NCBI GenBank assembly: GCA_002329205.1
Contig: DCTC01000001.1
Location: forward strand, 706,623-770,622
DNA length: 64,000 bases
Reading direction: 5' to 3'
DNA from: Candidatus Roizmanbacteria bacterium UBA1450
GTDB lineage: Bacteria > Patescibacteriota > Microgenomatia > UBA1406 > GWC2-37-13
The first letter of the stretch is position 1. Each line of letters begins with the position of its first letter. Made by a program: the position numbers and the translations under genes. This document shows, piece by piece, positions 33,340 through 42,920 of this stretch. The notes below the pieces were generated by a model, which searched no databases, was not told the DNA's origin, and worked only from the letters and a program-made list of their open reading frames with translations.

Positions 33340-34545
33340 ATGTCATTTCAAAGACGTTCATTTCGTGGTCCCAATGGATCATCAAAACAATTTATCAATC
33401 GCGGCAGATCTTCTTTTCCGAGGCGGACAGGGAATCGCATTCGTTATATGAGTATCGATCCTCAGATGCTTGTAAAAAAAGCTGAGCCTCAGATCAAAAG
33501 AGACTATATTGCCCGGCATACGTTTGCCGATTTCGGACTGCACTCAATAATTGAAAAAAACATAGCTGCCAAAGGTTATTCAGCACCTTCTCCCATACAG
33601 GATCAGGTAATACATAAACTATTAGCAGGTCAGGATGTAATTGGTCTCGCCTCAACAGGGACAGGAAAAACTGCGGCTTTTTTGTTGCCGATTATTCAAA
33701 AAATTATCACTGATTCATCGCAGAAAGCGATTATTATCACTCCTACACGAGAATTAGCCCTCCAGATCATGGATGAAGGGAGAGCTTTTGCCAGAGGTAC
33801 CCGCTGCTATTTCTCGTTGGTTATCGGTGGTGTGCCTATTTTTAGACAAGTTCGCGAATTACGTCGTGATCCTCAGATAGTGGTGGGGACCCCCGGACGG
33901 ATAAAGGATTTGGTCGAACGGAAGGCACTGTTTCTCAATCAATACAAAACAATCGTACTTGATGAAGTAGATCGTATGCTGGATATGGGATTTATTCATG
34001 ATATTTCATATATTATCTCTTTATTGCCGCACCAAAGACATTCGCTCTTTTTTTCAGCGACAATGACGCCGAAGGCAAAAATTGTAGCTGAGAGATTTCT
34101 TAACAATCCGACCACAGTTGAAGTTGCCAGTCAAAAAGCTTCAACCAATGTTGACCAGGATATTGTAAGAGTTGCAGGACAAAATAAGGTGGATCTGCTT
34201 CATGATCTGCTAATCAAACCCGGATTTGACAAAGTGTTAGTATTCGGTCGTACGAAACATGGTATGGAACGTCTCTACAAGCAGCTTCGAGACCGCGGTT
34301 TTGAGACGGCAACCATCCACGGAAATAAATCACAGAGCCAAAGACAGCGAGCGCTTGATGCATTTAAAAAGAATCGCATTCGTATTCTCCTTGCAACAGA
34401 TGTTGCTTCGCGCGGAATTGATATAGATAATGTGTCTCATGTAATTAACTTTGAATTGCCCGAGACATACGAAGACTATATCCATAGAATCGGACGCACC
34501 GGACGGGCTGATAAAACAGGAGTTGCCTTGACATTTATTGATTAA
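33340..34545 (+). CDS. DEAD-box RNA helicase
   Basis: The product has 401 residues. After a basic N-terminal tail rich in Arg/Ser (1-45), the core motifs appear in order: Q motif PSPIQDQV, Walker A ASTGTGKT (104-111), PTRELA, GG, TPGRI, DEVD (208-211, in place of DEAD), SAT (239-241), and in domain 2 VFGRTKHG, ATDVASRGIDI and HRIGRTGRA. It unwinds short RNA duplexes with ATP, acting in ribosome assembly or RNA decay. The C-terminus ends soon after motif VI and lacks a long tail. It is convergent with the reductase gene. Confidence 0.92.
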   Translation: MSFQRRSFRGPNGSSKQFINRGRSSFPRRTGNRIRYMSIDPQMLVKKAEPQIKRDYIARHTFADFGLHSIIEKNIAAKGYSAPSPIQDQVIHKLLAGQDVIGLASTGTGKTAAFLLPIIQKIITDSSQKAIIITPTRELALQIMDEGRAFARGTRCYFSLVIGGVPIFRQVRELRRDPQIVVGTPGRIKDLVERKALFLNQYKTIVLDEVDRMLDMGFIHDISYIISLLPHQRHSLFFSATMTPKAKIVAERFLNNPTTVEVASQKASTNVDQDIVRVAGQNKVDLLHDLLIKPGFDKVLVFGRTKHGMERLYKQLRDRGFETATIHGNKSQSQRQRALDAFKKNRIRILLATDVASRGIDIDNVSHVINFELPETYEDYIHRIGRTGRADKTGVALTFID

Positions 34546-34553
34546 TACCGATA

Positions 34554-35357
34554 TCAAACATAGGGCAAAGATCCTAAGGAAGAGTAGTGTTCGTTGAAAC
34601 CTGCCAGTGTTTCCATATCTTTTTCACTTATCTCAAAGTCAAAGATATCTAAATTTTCTTTGAGATGCTCTTCCTGATTTGCTTTCGGAATTGGTATCGT
34701 CCCCAGCTGGATATTCCATCTCAATAGTATTTGAACCGGTGATTTTTCATAACGTGCTGCAATTTCCAGGAGCCGCCTATCATCCCTTTTTTTCATCCGA
34801 GTAAGGGGGCTATATGCCTGAATACGAATATTCTTTTCATCACAGTACTCTTTCATGTCCAAGCTGTGTCCAAATGGACTCCATTCAATTTGATTGACGA
34901 CGGGAGTTTCCCCGGTGGCCTCTACCAGCTCATCAATAAGGTCAGTTGAGTAGTTGCTAACTCCGATGTCCAGGACAAGGCCATCTTTTTTTGCTTTTAT
35001 AAGCCCGTTCCATAGATCTATTCCGGCACCGGTATCTGGCGGACGATGAATCAACATGAGATCAGCATACTCGAGCTGAAGCTCTTCCAGATTGGATACA
35101 GTTCGTTCGTATGCATCATCTGTCTCTTCGACCTTTGTCACCAGGTATAAATGCTCTCGCGGTATTCCGCTTTTGTTAATGCCTTCTCCGATCCCGGGCT
35201 GCGTACCGTAGTCACTGGATGTATCTATCATAGGATACCCAAGATCTAGTGCTGTTGCGATGATATCTGCCGTATTCTGCGTCAGCTGCCAAGTCCCCAA
35301 CCCAATAATCGGGATCAAATTTCCTGTATTCAGTTCTAAGGTGGATTTCTTATTCAT
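34554..35357 (-). CDS. Aldo/keto reductase
   Basis: The product has 267 residues. The TIM-barrel AKR pattern is clear: GLGTWQL, catalytic Asp and Tyr in MIDTSSDYGTQPGIGEGI, Lys in LYLVTKVEET, and His in LMLIHRPP. The NADPH-binding segments SPLTRM and IPIPKANQEEHLKENL are near the C-terminus. It reduces aldehydes or ketones with NADPH, like 2,5-diketo-gluconate reductases. The start at 35357 gives the usual N-terminus; a Met six codons upstream is also possible. It is convergent with the helicase gene, nine bases apart. Confidence 0.9.
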   Translation of the reverse strand: MNKKSTLELNTGNLIPIIGLGTWQLTQNTADIIATALDLGYPMIDTSSDYGTQPGIGEGINKSGIPREHLYLVTKVEETDDAYERTVSNLEELQLEYADLMLIHRPPDTGAGIDLWNGLIKAKKDGLVLDIGVSNYSTDLIDELVEATGETPVVNQIEWSPFGHSLDMKEYCDEKNIRIQAYSPLTRMKKRDDRRLLEIAARYEKSPVQILLRWNIQLGTIPIPKANQEEHLKENLDIFDFEISEKDMETLAGFNEHYSSLGSLPYV

Positions 35358-35594
35358 ATTTAAAATAATTTTCAATGAGTGTACAAGGGTACAGACTATT
35401 TATAAGTGTAAAGTTGAGGTTACGAAATAGGTTTGTAAGATTATGCAAACTACAGACTCAAAAATATAGGAGAGGGTACGGACTGAATTAATATTTTTAA
35501 TTAACACTACAATAGATGTGTTTCTATTTTCTTATCTTTCTCTTACAATTCTTCCTTCATAATAATGGTTCGTCATTAATTTCTATACAAGCTT

Positions 35595-36500
35595 ATGCAA
35601 AAAGTAGTCCCGCACTTGTGGTTTGATACGGAAGCAAAAGAAGCTGCAGAATTTTATACTTCGGTATTTCCAAGCGCAAAAATAACCAATGTTTCAACGC
35701 TGCATGATACACCTTCAGGTGATGCTGATATTGTGTCCTTTACGATCAATGATTATCAGTTTATGTCGATATCAGCCGGCCCCTTATTCAAATTTAATCC
35801 GTCGATATCATTTATGGTAAACATTGATCCTTCAAGAGAAGAGAATGCCCGTGAAATGATTGATGACCTCTGGCAAAAATTATCTGACGGTGGGAAGGTA
35901 CTTATGCCTCTTGATGAATATCCCTTTAGTAAAAGATACGGATGGATACAGGACAAATATGGGCTCTCATGGCAACTTATATTATCCGATCCTGAAGGTG
36001 ATGATAGGCCTTTTATCGTACCGTCTCTCCTTTTTGTCGAAGACGTATACGGCAAGGCAGAAGAAGCCATAACTTTTTATCTCTCAGTATTTAAGAACTC
36101 ACACAAGGGAACAGAAGCTCGTTACCCCAGCGGTATGGAGCCTGATAAAGAAGGTGCAATCATGTATGCTGATTTTATGATTGAAAATCAGTGGTTTGCA
36201 GCGATGGACTCGGCACGTGAACACAATTATTCTTTTAATGAAGCCGTTTCACTTATGGTACAGTGCGATAATCAGGAAGAGATAGATTATTATTGGGATA
36301 AATTATCAGCTGTCCCGGAGGCAGAACAGTGCGGCTGGCTGAAAGATAGATACGGAGTTTCCTGGCAGGTCACACCGACAGAAATGGATCGTATGATGGA
36401 AGAGGGGGATAAAGAACAGATTGCCCGTGTGACACAGGCATTTCTCAAGATGAAGAAATTTGATCTTGCCGCTCTGAAGAAAGCATATGACGGGAAATAA
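35595..36500 (+). CDS. Tandem PhnB/3-dmu-9_3-mt-type VOC protein
   Basis: The product has 301 residues and contains two VOC repeats of about 150 residues. Each starts with a segment like VPHLWFDTEAKEAAEFYTSVFP or SLLFVEDVYGKAEEAITFYLSVF and ends with DRYGVSWQ or DKYGLSWQ. The family has the glyoxalase-like betaalphabetabetabeta fold and includes demethylubiquinone-type and antibiotic-resistance-like proteins, but the substrate cannot be assigned. A second, single-domain VOC gene and a MATE exporter follow within 70 bases, so they may form a detoxification operon (inference). Confidence 0.85.
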   Translation: MQKVVPHLWFDTEAKEAAEFYTSVFPSAKITNVSTLHDTPSGDADIVSFTINDYQFMSISAGPLFKFNPSISFMVNIDPSREENAREMIDDLWQKLSDGGKVLMPLDEYPFSKRYGWIQDKYGLSWQLILSDPEGDDRPFIVPSLLFVEDVYGKAEEAITFYLSVFKNSHKGTEARYPSGMEPDKEGAIMYADFMIENQWFAAMDSAREHNYSFNEAVSLMVQCDNQEEIDYYWDKLSAVPEAEQCGWLKDRYGVSWQVTPTEMDRMMEEGDKEQIARVTQAFLKMKKFDLAALKKAYDGK

Positions 36501-36536
36501 AAACGTTCCGAATTATTATAAATTTACAATAGTTAC

Positions 36537-36962
36537 ATGAAAATAAATCCATATTTAAACTTTGACGGTCAGACGGAAGAAGCTTTTACCTTTTATAAAT
36601 CAGTATTTGGTGGTGAATTTAACGGTCTTCAGCGGTTTAAGGATATCCCTTCAGAGGAACAGCCTATGCCAGATGGAGAAGGAGAACGTATCATGCACAT
36701 TTCTCTCCCGATCGGGGACGGGAACTATCTCATGGGTTCTGATATTTCAGAAAAAATGGGAATGAAACTGAGTAAAGGGAATAATGTCTATATTTCTCTT
36801 CATCCGGAAAGTATGGAAGAAGCTGAGCGAATATTCAATGCGCTTTCTGAAGGCGGTACAATAGAAATGAAGTTTGAAAAAATGTTTTGGGGTGATCACT
36901 TCGGTTCTTTCACGGATAAATTCGGAGTACAGTGGATGGTGAATTATCACGAAGAAGAGTAA
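36537..36962 (+). CDS. PhnB-like VOC family protein
   Basis: The product has 141 residues and is a single PhnB-type domain: INPYLNFDGQTEEAFTFYKSVFGGEF, an RIMHISLPIGDGNYLMGSD strand pair, and the terminal FGSFTDKFGVQWMVNYH. The family has a dimeric glyoxalase-like fold and mostly unknown substrates. It is 36 bases after the tandem VOC gene and five bases before the start of the MATE exporter, which suggests one operon. Confidence 0.9.
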   Translation: MKINPYLNFDGQTEEAFTFYKSVFGGEFNGLQRFKDIPSEEQPMPDGEGERIMHISLPIGDGNYLMGSDISEKMGMKLSKGNNVYISLHPESMEEAERIFNALSEGGTIEMKFEKMFWGDHFGSFTDKFGVQWMVNYHEEE

Positions 36963-36967
36963 TCCGT

Positions 36968-38368
36968 ATGAAAAGAGAACAAAAGGTTGAAAAAGAAGAG
37001 CACACGGATGGCCAAGATCTTACACGCGGTTCTGTCCTTCGAGAGCTATGGTCTGTAGCATGGCCGATGATGTTATCAGTATTTTTCTATACTCTATACA
37101 ATATCATCGATGCCTTCTGGGTGGGGAAATTGTCCCCGGAAGCTATTGCAGCAGTCAGTATATCCCAGATTACCCTCTTCCTGATGGCGTCTCTTAGTAT
37201 GGGAATCACGATCGGTTCGGGTGTCATTATGGCGATGAATATCGGCGCTCACAATGACCGGGAGGCAGAAAGAGTTCTGGGGCAGTCATTTGTACTTTCC
37301 ATACTTGCTGCAATTTTTTTTACTGCTGTTTCATTGGTATTTCGGGAGGAACTATTGACGGCATCAGGAGCAAGCGGAGCAATATTCGCACCGGCCTCTG
37401 ATTACTTTACTATCACAGCAGCGGGTTCTGTATTGTTTTTCATCCTGATAACAATTATGTTTGCCTTCAATTCTCAGGGAGACACATTTACATTGACGAA
37501 GCTTTTTGCGCTCTCAACCCTTATCAACCTGGTACTGGATCCTCTTCTGATTTTCGGCGGATATGGAATACCAGCTTTGGGAATTTCCGGTGCAGCATAT
37601 GCGACGCTCATATCGCAAACGATCTTCATACTTGTTGCTATACGTGTACTATCAAGTACTCACCGCAAGATACGTTTTCATTTCTACAATCTGACGTTCA
37701 AATGGGAATCAGTAAAAGAAGTTCTGAAAATTGGAATTCCGGCTTCGCTTACACAAGTTATCAATCCGATCGGTATTGCAGCGTTGTTATTTATTACGTC
37801 TCTCGGTTTCCGGGAAGCAGGAACCATTGCATTTAGTATCGGAAACAGAGTCGAATTCCTGGGATTCTTGCCTGCTGTGGGTTTCGGATTCGGGGCAATG
37901 GCTCTTATTGGACAGAATATCGGAGCGGGCAATCTGAAGCGAGCAAAAGAGTCGTTGAAAGACGCTTTGCAATATGGCTTTATTGCTGCTTCGATATTGG
38001 GCATTTTAGCTGTAATATTTGCTCATTTTATTATCCGGATATTTACTACAGATGCTGAAGTAACTAATTACACGCTTTCCTATATCTGGATAGTTGCAAT
38101 GAGTTATGGATTTCTTGCTGCGATGATGGTGGAGGCCAATGCTTTTCAGGCTCTCGGGAAATCATGGCCAGGGTTCTGGATCTTCTTCCTGAGATTTATT
38201 GGAATCTCGATTCCGTTGAGTTTAATGCTGACGCAGGTATTCGATTTTACAATCATTGGAGTATGGATTGCGATCGGAGCCGGAAATATTATCCCCGCTA
38301 TAGTCGGTTACTTTTGGATTAAATATACTATGGATAAGATCGATTTGAAAACGGTTCCGGTGCATTAA
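36968..38368 (+). CDS. MATE family efflux transporter
   Basis: The product has 466 residues with 12 predicted spans in two bundles. The N-terminal half has the family hallmark PMMLSVFFYTLYNIIDAFWVGKLSPEAIAAVS in pieces, and the second half repeats it near IGIPASLTQVINPIGIAALLFI. It exports cationic drugs or metabolites with Na+ or H+. The ATG at 36968 was chosen because it gives the normal 30-residue cytoplasmic start and lies five bases after the VOC stop. It is the last gene of the VOC-VOC-MATE run. Confidence 0.92.
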   Translation: MKREQKVEKEEHTDGQDLTRGSVLRELWSVAWPMMLSVFFYTLYNIIDAFWVGKLSPEAIAAVSISQITLFLMASLSMGITIGSGVIMAMNIGAHNDREAERVLGQSFVLSILAAIFFTAVSLVFREELLTASGASGAIFAPASDYFTITAAGSVLFFILITIMFAFNSQGDTFTLTKLFALSTLINLVLDPLLIFGGYGIPALGISGAAYATLISQTIFILVAIRVLSSTHRKIRFHFYNLTFKWESVKEVLKIGIPASLTQVINPIGIAALLFITSLGFREAGTIAFSIGNRVEFLGFLPAVGFGFGAMALIGQNIGAGNLKRAKESLKDALQYGFIAASILGILAVIFAHFIIRIFTTDAEVTNYTLSYIWIVAMSYGFLAAMMVEANAFQALGKSWPGFWIFFLRFIGISIPLSLMLTQVFDFTIIGVWIAIGAGNIIPAIVGYFWIKYTMDKIDLKTVPVH

Positions 38369-38373
38369 TCGTT

Positions 38374-38805
38374 TCATTGTAACAGCTCTTCCATGATCTT
38401 GATTTCTTCCTGCTGTGACTCAATAATTAATGTGCACAGCTCACGGATTTTAGGGTCCGTCAGAGATGCTTCACGACACATCAATATCGCGCCGGAATGA
38501 TGTGGAATCATAGATCTCAAAAATTCATTATCGGTAATAGCCGTTTGTTTCCTGATAAAAAAGAAAAATACGACAAATAATACAAAACTTCCGATCAATA
38601 TTCCGTTTAAAACGCGTTTGTTTTCATACATGCTGCCCATCAGAAGGATCTCAATGATAAGCATGGGAGCTGTCATAATCCCGGCCATATACAATTGATT
38701 GAAATTCAGATGAATATTCTCGATAGTATTCACCATAGAATACATCAGAAAATACATTGTAATAAAATGAAGCAGAGCCATGAGCAGCAATCGTTTAGCT
38801 GACAT
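38374..38805 (-). CDS. DUF305 domain membrane protein
   Basis: The product has 143 residues. Three hydrophobic helices (about 5-27, 38-58, 66-86) are followed by a DUF305 helical domain with MIPHHSGAILMCREASLTD and LIIESQQEEIKIMEELL. The HH and Met residues in DUF305 are thought to bind metals such as copper, and in this membrane-anchored form the domain is outside. It is convergent with the MATE gene. A metal-handling role is inference. Confidence 0.85.
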   Translation of the reverse strand: MSAKRLLLMALLHFITMYFLMYSMVNTIENIHLNFNQLYMAGIMTAPMLIIEILLMGSMYENKRVLNGILIGSFVLFVVFFFFIRKQTAITDNEFLRSMIPHHSGAILMCREASLTDPKIRELCTLIIESQQEEIKIMEELLQ

Positions 38806-38917
38806 ACCTATATTATTAAGGAGGTTATGAAAAGAATCCGATACAAAATAGTAAGAGAGTGGTAAATTCTGATGTATTTTTATTCGGGGCAGAATATATT
38901 ATGCTGAGAATTAGAAT

Positions 38918-39721
38918 ATGAAGGTATCTAAATATCTCATTACAGGTTCTTTAAGTATTGCAATTCTTGCCGCAATAACAAGTCTCCTCGGGATTTTTGA
39001 TCCTGGAGCATATCAGTATGAAACGGCAAATTGGGCTCTGCAGGCGAGAGGGCAGGACGTAGGGAATGTGATTGCTGTCATAGTTCTGTTGGCAACAACC
39101 TACTTTTGGGCACAAAAATCAATCCGGGCATACTATATTTGGATAGGGTCTCTTATGTATTTTATGTATGCGTTTACGATCTATGCATTTTTTGCCCACT
39201 TTAATTACTTGTTTCTTCTGTATGTAGCCGTCCTCGGACTTACGTTTTATACTCTTTTCTACGCGTTACGTGAAGGAGAGAAACAAATTACGATGAGAAA
39301 AAAGAATAATACGGCATCTACCTATTTTGCTGCAATTGTCCTCATCCTGACGGGCGGGCTTTTTGGATTGCTGTGGTTGGCTGAGATTATTCCGGCACTT
39401 ATATCTGGACAAACTCCCCAAACACTTATCGAGACCGGATTGTGGGTGAATCCGATACAGGTTATTGATCTTTCCATCGTCCTGCCGGCGATGATTGGAA
39501 CGGGGATAATGCTTTTTAGAAAAAAGACAGGTGGATATTTTTATGCAGCTCCGTGGCTCGTATTTTCAGTACTTATGGGTAGCAGTATTGTGGCAACAAT
39601 GATTATGATGAACAAGGCCGGATATCCGAATACTATCCCTCCGATGATAATGGTAGGATTGATTGTCCTCTTGAGCACAATCTCTGCTATTTTGTATCTC
39701 CGAACTTTCTTCAAGACCTAA
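38918..39721 (+). CDS. Polytopic membrane protein of unknown function
   Basis: The product has 267 residues with about eight hydrophobic segments: 6-26, 49-66, 73-92, 97-118, 135-158, 185-203, 212-233 and 240-262. Short charged loops such as REGEKQITMRKKNN lie between the halves. No known transporter signature is visible. The MFS transporter follows in the same direction after 25 bases, but with its own promoter, so the two may be expressed separately. Confidence 0.6.
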   Translation: MKVSKYLITGSLSIAILAAITSLLGIFDPGAYQYETANWALQARGQDVGNVIAVIVLLATTYFWAQKSIRAYYIWIGSLMYFMYAFTIYAFFAHFNYLFLLYVAVLGLTFYTLFYALREGEKQITMRKKNNTASTYFAAIVLILTGGLFGLLWLAEIIPALISGQTPQTLIETGLWVNPIQVIDLSIVLPAMIGTGIMLFRKKTGGYFYAAPWLVFSVLMGSSIVATMIMMNKAGYPNTIPPMIMVGLIVLLSTISAILYLRTFFKT

Positions 39722-39746
39722 GCTCTTTTTTTGCTATACTCATTTT

Positions 39747-41039
39747 GTGAAAAATTTTTATTGGCTTCTTGCCAACTCTCTCATCGCCGGAGTCACGAAT
39801 AATTTTGTCTGGTTTGCCTTGACCTTTTGGATTTACCTGGAAACAAAATCGGTACTTGCGACTTCATATCTTGCCGGGATTTATCTGGTCGCGACTGCTG
39901 CTACAGGTTTCTGGTTCGGGTCAATAGTCGATCACAACAAAAAGAAAACAGCAATGCTCATTTCCAGTATTGTGACGGGGATATTATTCATACTTGGATT
40001 AATGTATTTCACCTTGACTCCACAAGAACTGTTTCACTCCGTATCAAATGTGGAGCTCTGGGTTCTCATGTTCCTGTTGATGGGCGGAGTGATCGCCGGA
40101 AATATTCGAAATATTGCCGTTCCGACTACGGTGACAATCCTCGTTGAAGAAGACAGACGTGATAAAGCAAACGGACTTGTCGGCTCCATGATGGGTGTGG
40201 CGTTCTCTGTGACTTCATTTGCCAGCGGACTGGTGCTTGGATACTGGGGAATGCACTATGTGCTGTATCTTGCTGTTGGATTTACCATCCTTGCAATTGT
40301 GCATTTGTTGCTAATACCTATGCCTGAGAAAAAAATTGTACATCTCGAGGAACAGCCGAAGAAAATTGATATCAGAGGGACATTCAAAGTAATCCGGAAC
40401 ATTCCAGGACTGCTGGCACTTATCCTTTTTGCGACTATAAATAATTTTCTGGGAGGCGTATTTATGGCATTGGTGGATGCCTACGGACTAACATTAGTAT
40501 CTGTACAGGTATGGGGAATTTTATGGGGTTTTCTGAGTCTAGGATTTATAATTGGAGGGCTGATTATTGCAAAAGTCGGACTTGGCAAAAATCCATTACG
40601 GACATTGTTCCTTGCCAATATTGCTATGTGGACAGTCGCAATGTTTTTTACCATACAGCCATGGATTATTCTTTTGGCAGGAGGTATGGCCTTATGGATC
40701 ACGCTTTCTCCATTTGCCGAAGCATCTGAGCAGACTATAATACAAAAAGTGGTACCGCCAGAAAGACAAGGGCGGGTGTTTGGATTTTCTCAAAGCGTCG
40801 AGCAGGCAGCTTCACCCTTGACAGCATTTTTAATCGGTCCGATTGCAGAATTTGTTTTCATTCCGTTTATGACAACAGGGCGCGGGGTAGATCTGATCGG
40901 TGGCTGGTTTGGTGTGGGGCAAGGCCGAGGGATTGCCCTGGTGTTTACCATAACCGGGATCATAGGGCTTGTGATAACTCTTCTTGCTATGCGGTCCAAG
41001 CCGTATAAACTACTTTCTGCGAAATATTTGGAAAAATAA
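39747..41039 (+). CDS. MFS transporter
   Basis: The product has 430 residues with 12 spans. The MFS loop 2-3 motif appears as FWFGSIVDHNKKKTAM, and a second copy is near GLIIAKVGLGKNP. The long central loop (about 200-215) is typical. The start is GTG, eight bases after a TATACT box, so it is probably leaderless. It likely exports a small compound, and the type resembles the DHA1/enterobactin-exporter group. The substrate is unknown. Confidence 0.85.
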   Translation: MKNFYWLLANSLIAGVTNNFVWFALTFWIYLETKSVLATSYLAGIYLVATAATGFWFGSIVDHNKKKTAMLISSIVTGILFILGLMYFTLTPQELFHSVSNVELWVLMFLLMGGVIAGNIRNIAVPTTVTILVEEDRRDKANGLVGSMMGVAFSVTSFASGLVLGYWGMHYVLYLAVGFTILAIVHLLLIPMPEKKIVHLEEQPKKIDIRGTFKVIRNIPGLLALILFATINNFLGGVFMALVDAYGLTLVSVQVWGILWGFLSLGFIIGGLIIAKVGLGKNPLRTLFLANIAMWTVAMFFTIQPWIILLAGGMALWITLSPFAEASEQTIIQKVVPPERQGRVFGFSQSVEQAASPLTAFLIGPIAEFVFIPFMTTGRGVDLIGGWFGVGQGRGIALVFTITGIIGLVITLLAMRSKPYKLLSAKYLEK

Positions 41040-41115
41040 CTTTAAACCAAATCCCATACAAAGCTTTTACATTATGAAGGGTACAATGGTTGCTGTTATT
41101 CATTCAACAGTTATT

Positions 41116-41475
41116 ATGTTAAATCTCAACTCAATCATGGTCGGTACCATGCAGCCCAAGGTGATGGCGGAATGTTATGAACAGATTTTCCAAAAAAAGC
41201 CTGATATGAAAGATGGAGAATGGTCTGGATGGTCAGTCGGTTCAAGCTTTTTCACAGTTGGGCACCACTCAAAAATGGAAGGAAAAACAAAAGATCCGGG
41301 AAGGCTTATGTTCAATCTGGAGACCACGGAAGTAAAGGAAGAATTTGACCGAATAAAGGAAATCAAAGGAATTACCGTCATAAAAGAACCGTATGAGATG
41401 CAGGGGATGTGGATTGCGACGTTTGCTGATCCCGACGGAAACTATTTCCAGCTTATGAGTCCTTGGGAAGAATGA
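41116..41475 (+). CDS. Glyoxalase/bleomycin-resistance-type VOC protein
   Basis: The product has 119 residues from this start, which aligns with the usual beginning LNSIMVGTMQPKVMAECYE. The C-terminal IATFADPDGNYFQLMSPWEE is the conserved end of the family. Earlier in-frame Met codons at 41074 and 41086 are possible but would add an atypical extension. The protein has one VOC domain and would work as a dimer. The substrate is unknown. A beta-CASP ribonuclease gene follows after 16 bases. Confidence 0.8.
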   Translation: MLNLNSIMVGTMQPKVMAECYEQIFQKKPDMKDGEWSGWSVGSSFFTVGHHSKMEGKTKDPGRLMFNLETTEVKEEFDRIKEIKGITVIKEPYEMQGMWIATFADPDGNYFQLMSPWEE

Positions 41476-41491
41476 GGTGGTAGAATAAGAG

Positions 41492-42841
41492 ATGCACATA
41501 AAATTTTTGGGTGCTGCAGGCACCGTCACAGGCTCGTCCTATGTCCTGACTTCAGGATCGGGAAGCTCAATCCTTATTGATCTGGGGATGTTCCAGGGAA
41601 CTCCTGACATTGAAAAGCTAAATTATAACTCGTATGAATATAACTGCTCGAAACTTGACGGCGCAGTACTGACTCACGCTCATCTTGATCACTGTGGCAG
41701 GCTTCCTATTTTGATACCGCGCGGATATAAGGGGAAGATCTGGATGACTCCGCCCACACGAGACCTTACAGAGTTGTCCCTTTTGGACAGTGCAAAAATC
41801 GCTATACAAGACCGTAAAAAAGCGCTGTATGACAAAGATTTAGCATATAAAACTATTGACCGTTTTAAAACGATGGAGTACAGATCTCCTGAAAGAATTG
41901 GAGATTTTGTTGTCACGATGCGGGATGCCGGTCATATCTTGGGATCATCCATACTTGAGATTGAAGATTTGAGACCGAATTCTGAAATAAGTAAAATTGT
42001 ATTCAGCGGTGATCTGGGGAATTATCCGGAGGATATTGTCAAAACAACAGAATTTATAGATGATGCTGATGCGGTTGTCATGGAATCGACATACGGAGAT
42101 AGACTGCATGCAGAGGAGGATGCAACTGCCATGCTACAAAGTGAGATTAATGCGGTCGAGGAGTCAGGCGGGACTCTCCTTATTCCGGCCTTTGCACTTG
42201 AGAGGACACAGGAAATCCTTCACATGATCATGCATCTCAAAAAAGACGGTAAAGTGAAGACCCGGACACCTGTATTTTTAGATAGTCCAATGGCCGATCA
42301 GGCCACACAGATTTATGGAGATTATCCTGAAATGTTCAATATCCACATAGCAGAAGATCTCGAAAACGGAGGAATTTTTGCATTTGATGGACTTGAGATC
42401 ATCGCCAAGAGAAATCAGAGTCACGGACTGTATTATAAAGACGGAGCAAAAGTCATCATAGCAGGAAGCGGGATGATGACAGGAGGCCGAATCGTAGGTC
42501 ACGCTGCCCATTATCTTCCTCATGAAAAAAACAGATTATTCATCGTCGGATACCAGGGTGAAGAGACTCTCGGACGTAAGCTTATGGAAGGACAGAAAGA
42601 GGTTCTTATCGACGGAAAAATGATTTCGGTCAACGCTTCAGTAAATACAACACATGCGATGAGCTCACATTCGGATCAGCAGCAACTCATAGATTGGTTA
42701 AAGCATATAAAAAATGTGAAACAGCTGATATTAACTCATGGAGAGGATCCAGCCAGACAGGCGCTTGCAGATCGCATCGAAAATGAACTTGGTCTGGGCA
42801 CTATTCACCAACCCCGGCTGAATCAGGAACTTTCGTTATAA
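41492..42841 (+). CDS. Metallo-beta-lactamase / beta-CASP ribonuclease
   Basis: The product has 449 residues. The MBL domain has LTHAHLDHCGRLP with the zinc-binding HxHxDH motif, and GTVTGSSYVL at the start. The beta-CASP insert (about 190-360) has VMESTYGDRLH and IPAFALERTQEI. The end has GSGMMTGGRI, NTTHAMSSHSDQQQL and ILTHGE, giving the RMMBL motif. These are exo- or endoribonucleases related to RNase J/CPSF-73 (YsxC-like YmdB-unrelated group), active in mRNA turnover. Confidence 0.9.
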   Translation: MHIKFLGAAGTVTGSSYVLTSGSGSSILIDLGMFQGTPDIEKLNYNSYEYNCSKLDGAVLTHAHLDHCGRLPILIPRGYKGKIWMTPPTRDLTELSLLDSAKIAIQDRKKALYDKDLAYKTIDRFKTMEYRSPERIGDFVVTMRDAGHILGSSILEIEDLRPNSEISKIVFSGDLGNYPEDIVKTTEFIDDADAVVMESTYGDRLHAEEDATAMLQSEINAVEESGGTLLIPAFALERTQEILHMIMHLKKDGKVKTRTPVFLDSPMADQATQIYGDYPEMFNIHIAEDLENGGIFAFDGLEIIAKRNQSHGLYYKDGAKVIIAGSGMMTGGRIVGHAAHYLPHEKNRLFIVGYQGEETLGRKLMEGQKEVLIDGKMISVNASVNTTHAMSSHSDQQQLIDWLKHIKNVKQLILTHGEDPARQALADRIENELGLGTIHQPRLNQELSL

Positions 42842-42920
42842 CTTCATCTTACAGTATTACCACCTTCCCTTTACGATCCGTTGAGGTACATATATTACCC
42901 TTTTCCTAGGAGGTAATACC

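Noticed and set aside
40984..41115. N-terminal extension of the VOC protein at 41116
   Set aside because: The extra residues overlap the end of the MFS gene and do not resemble the usual VOC start.
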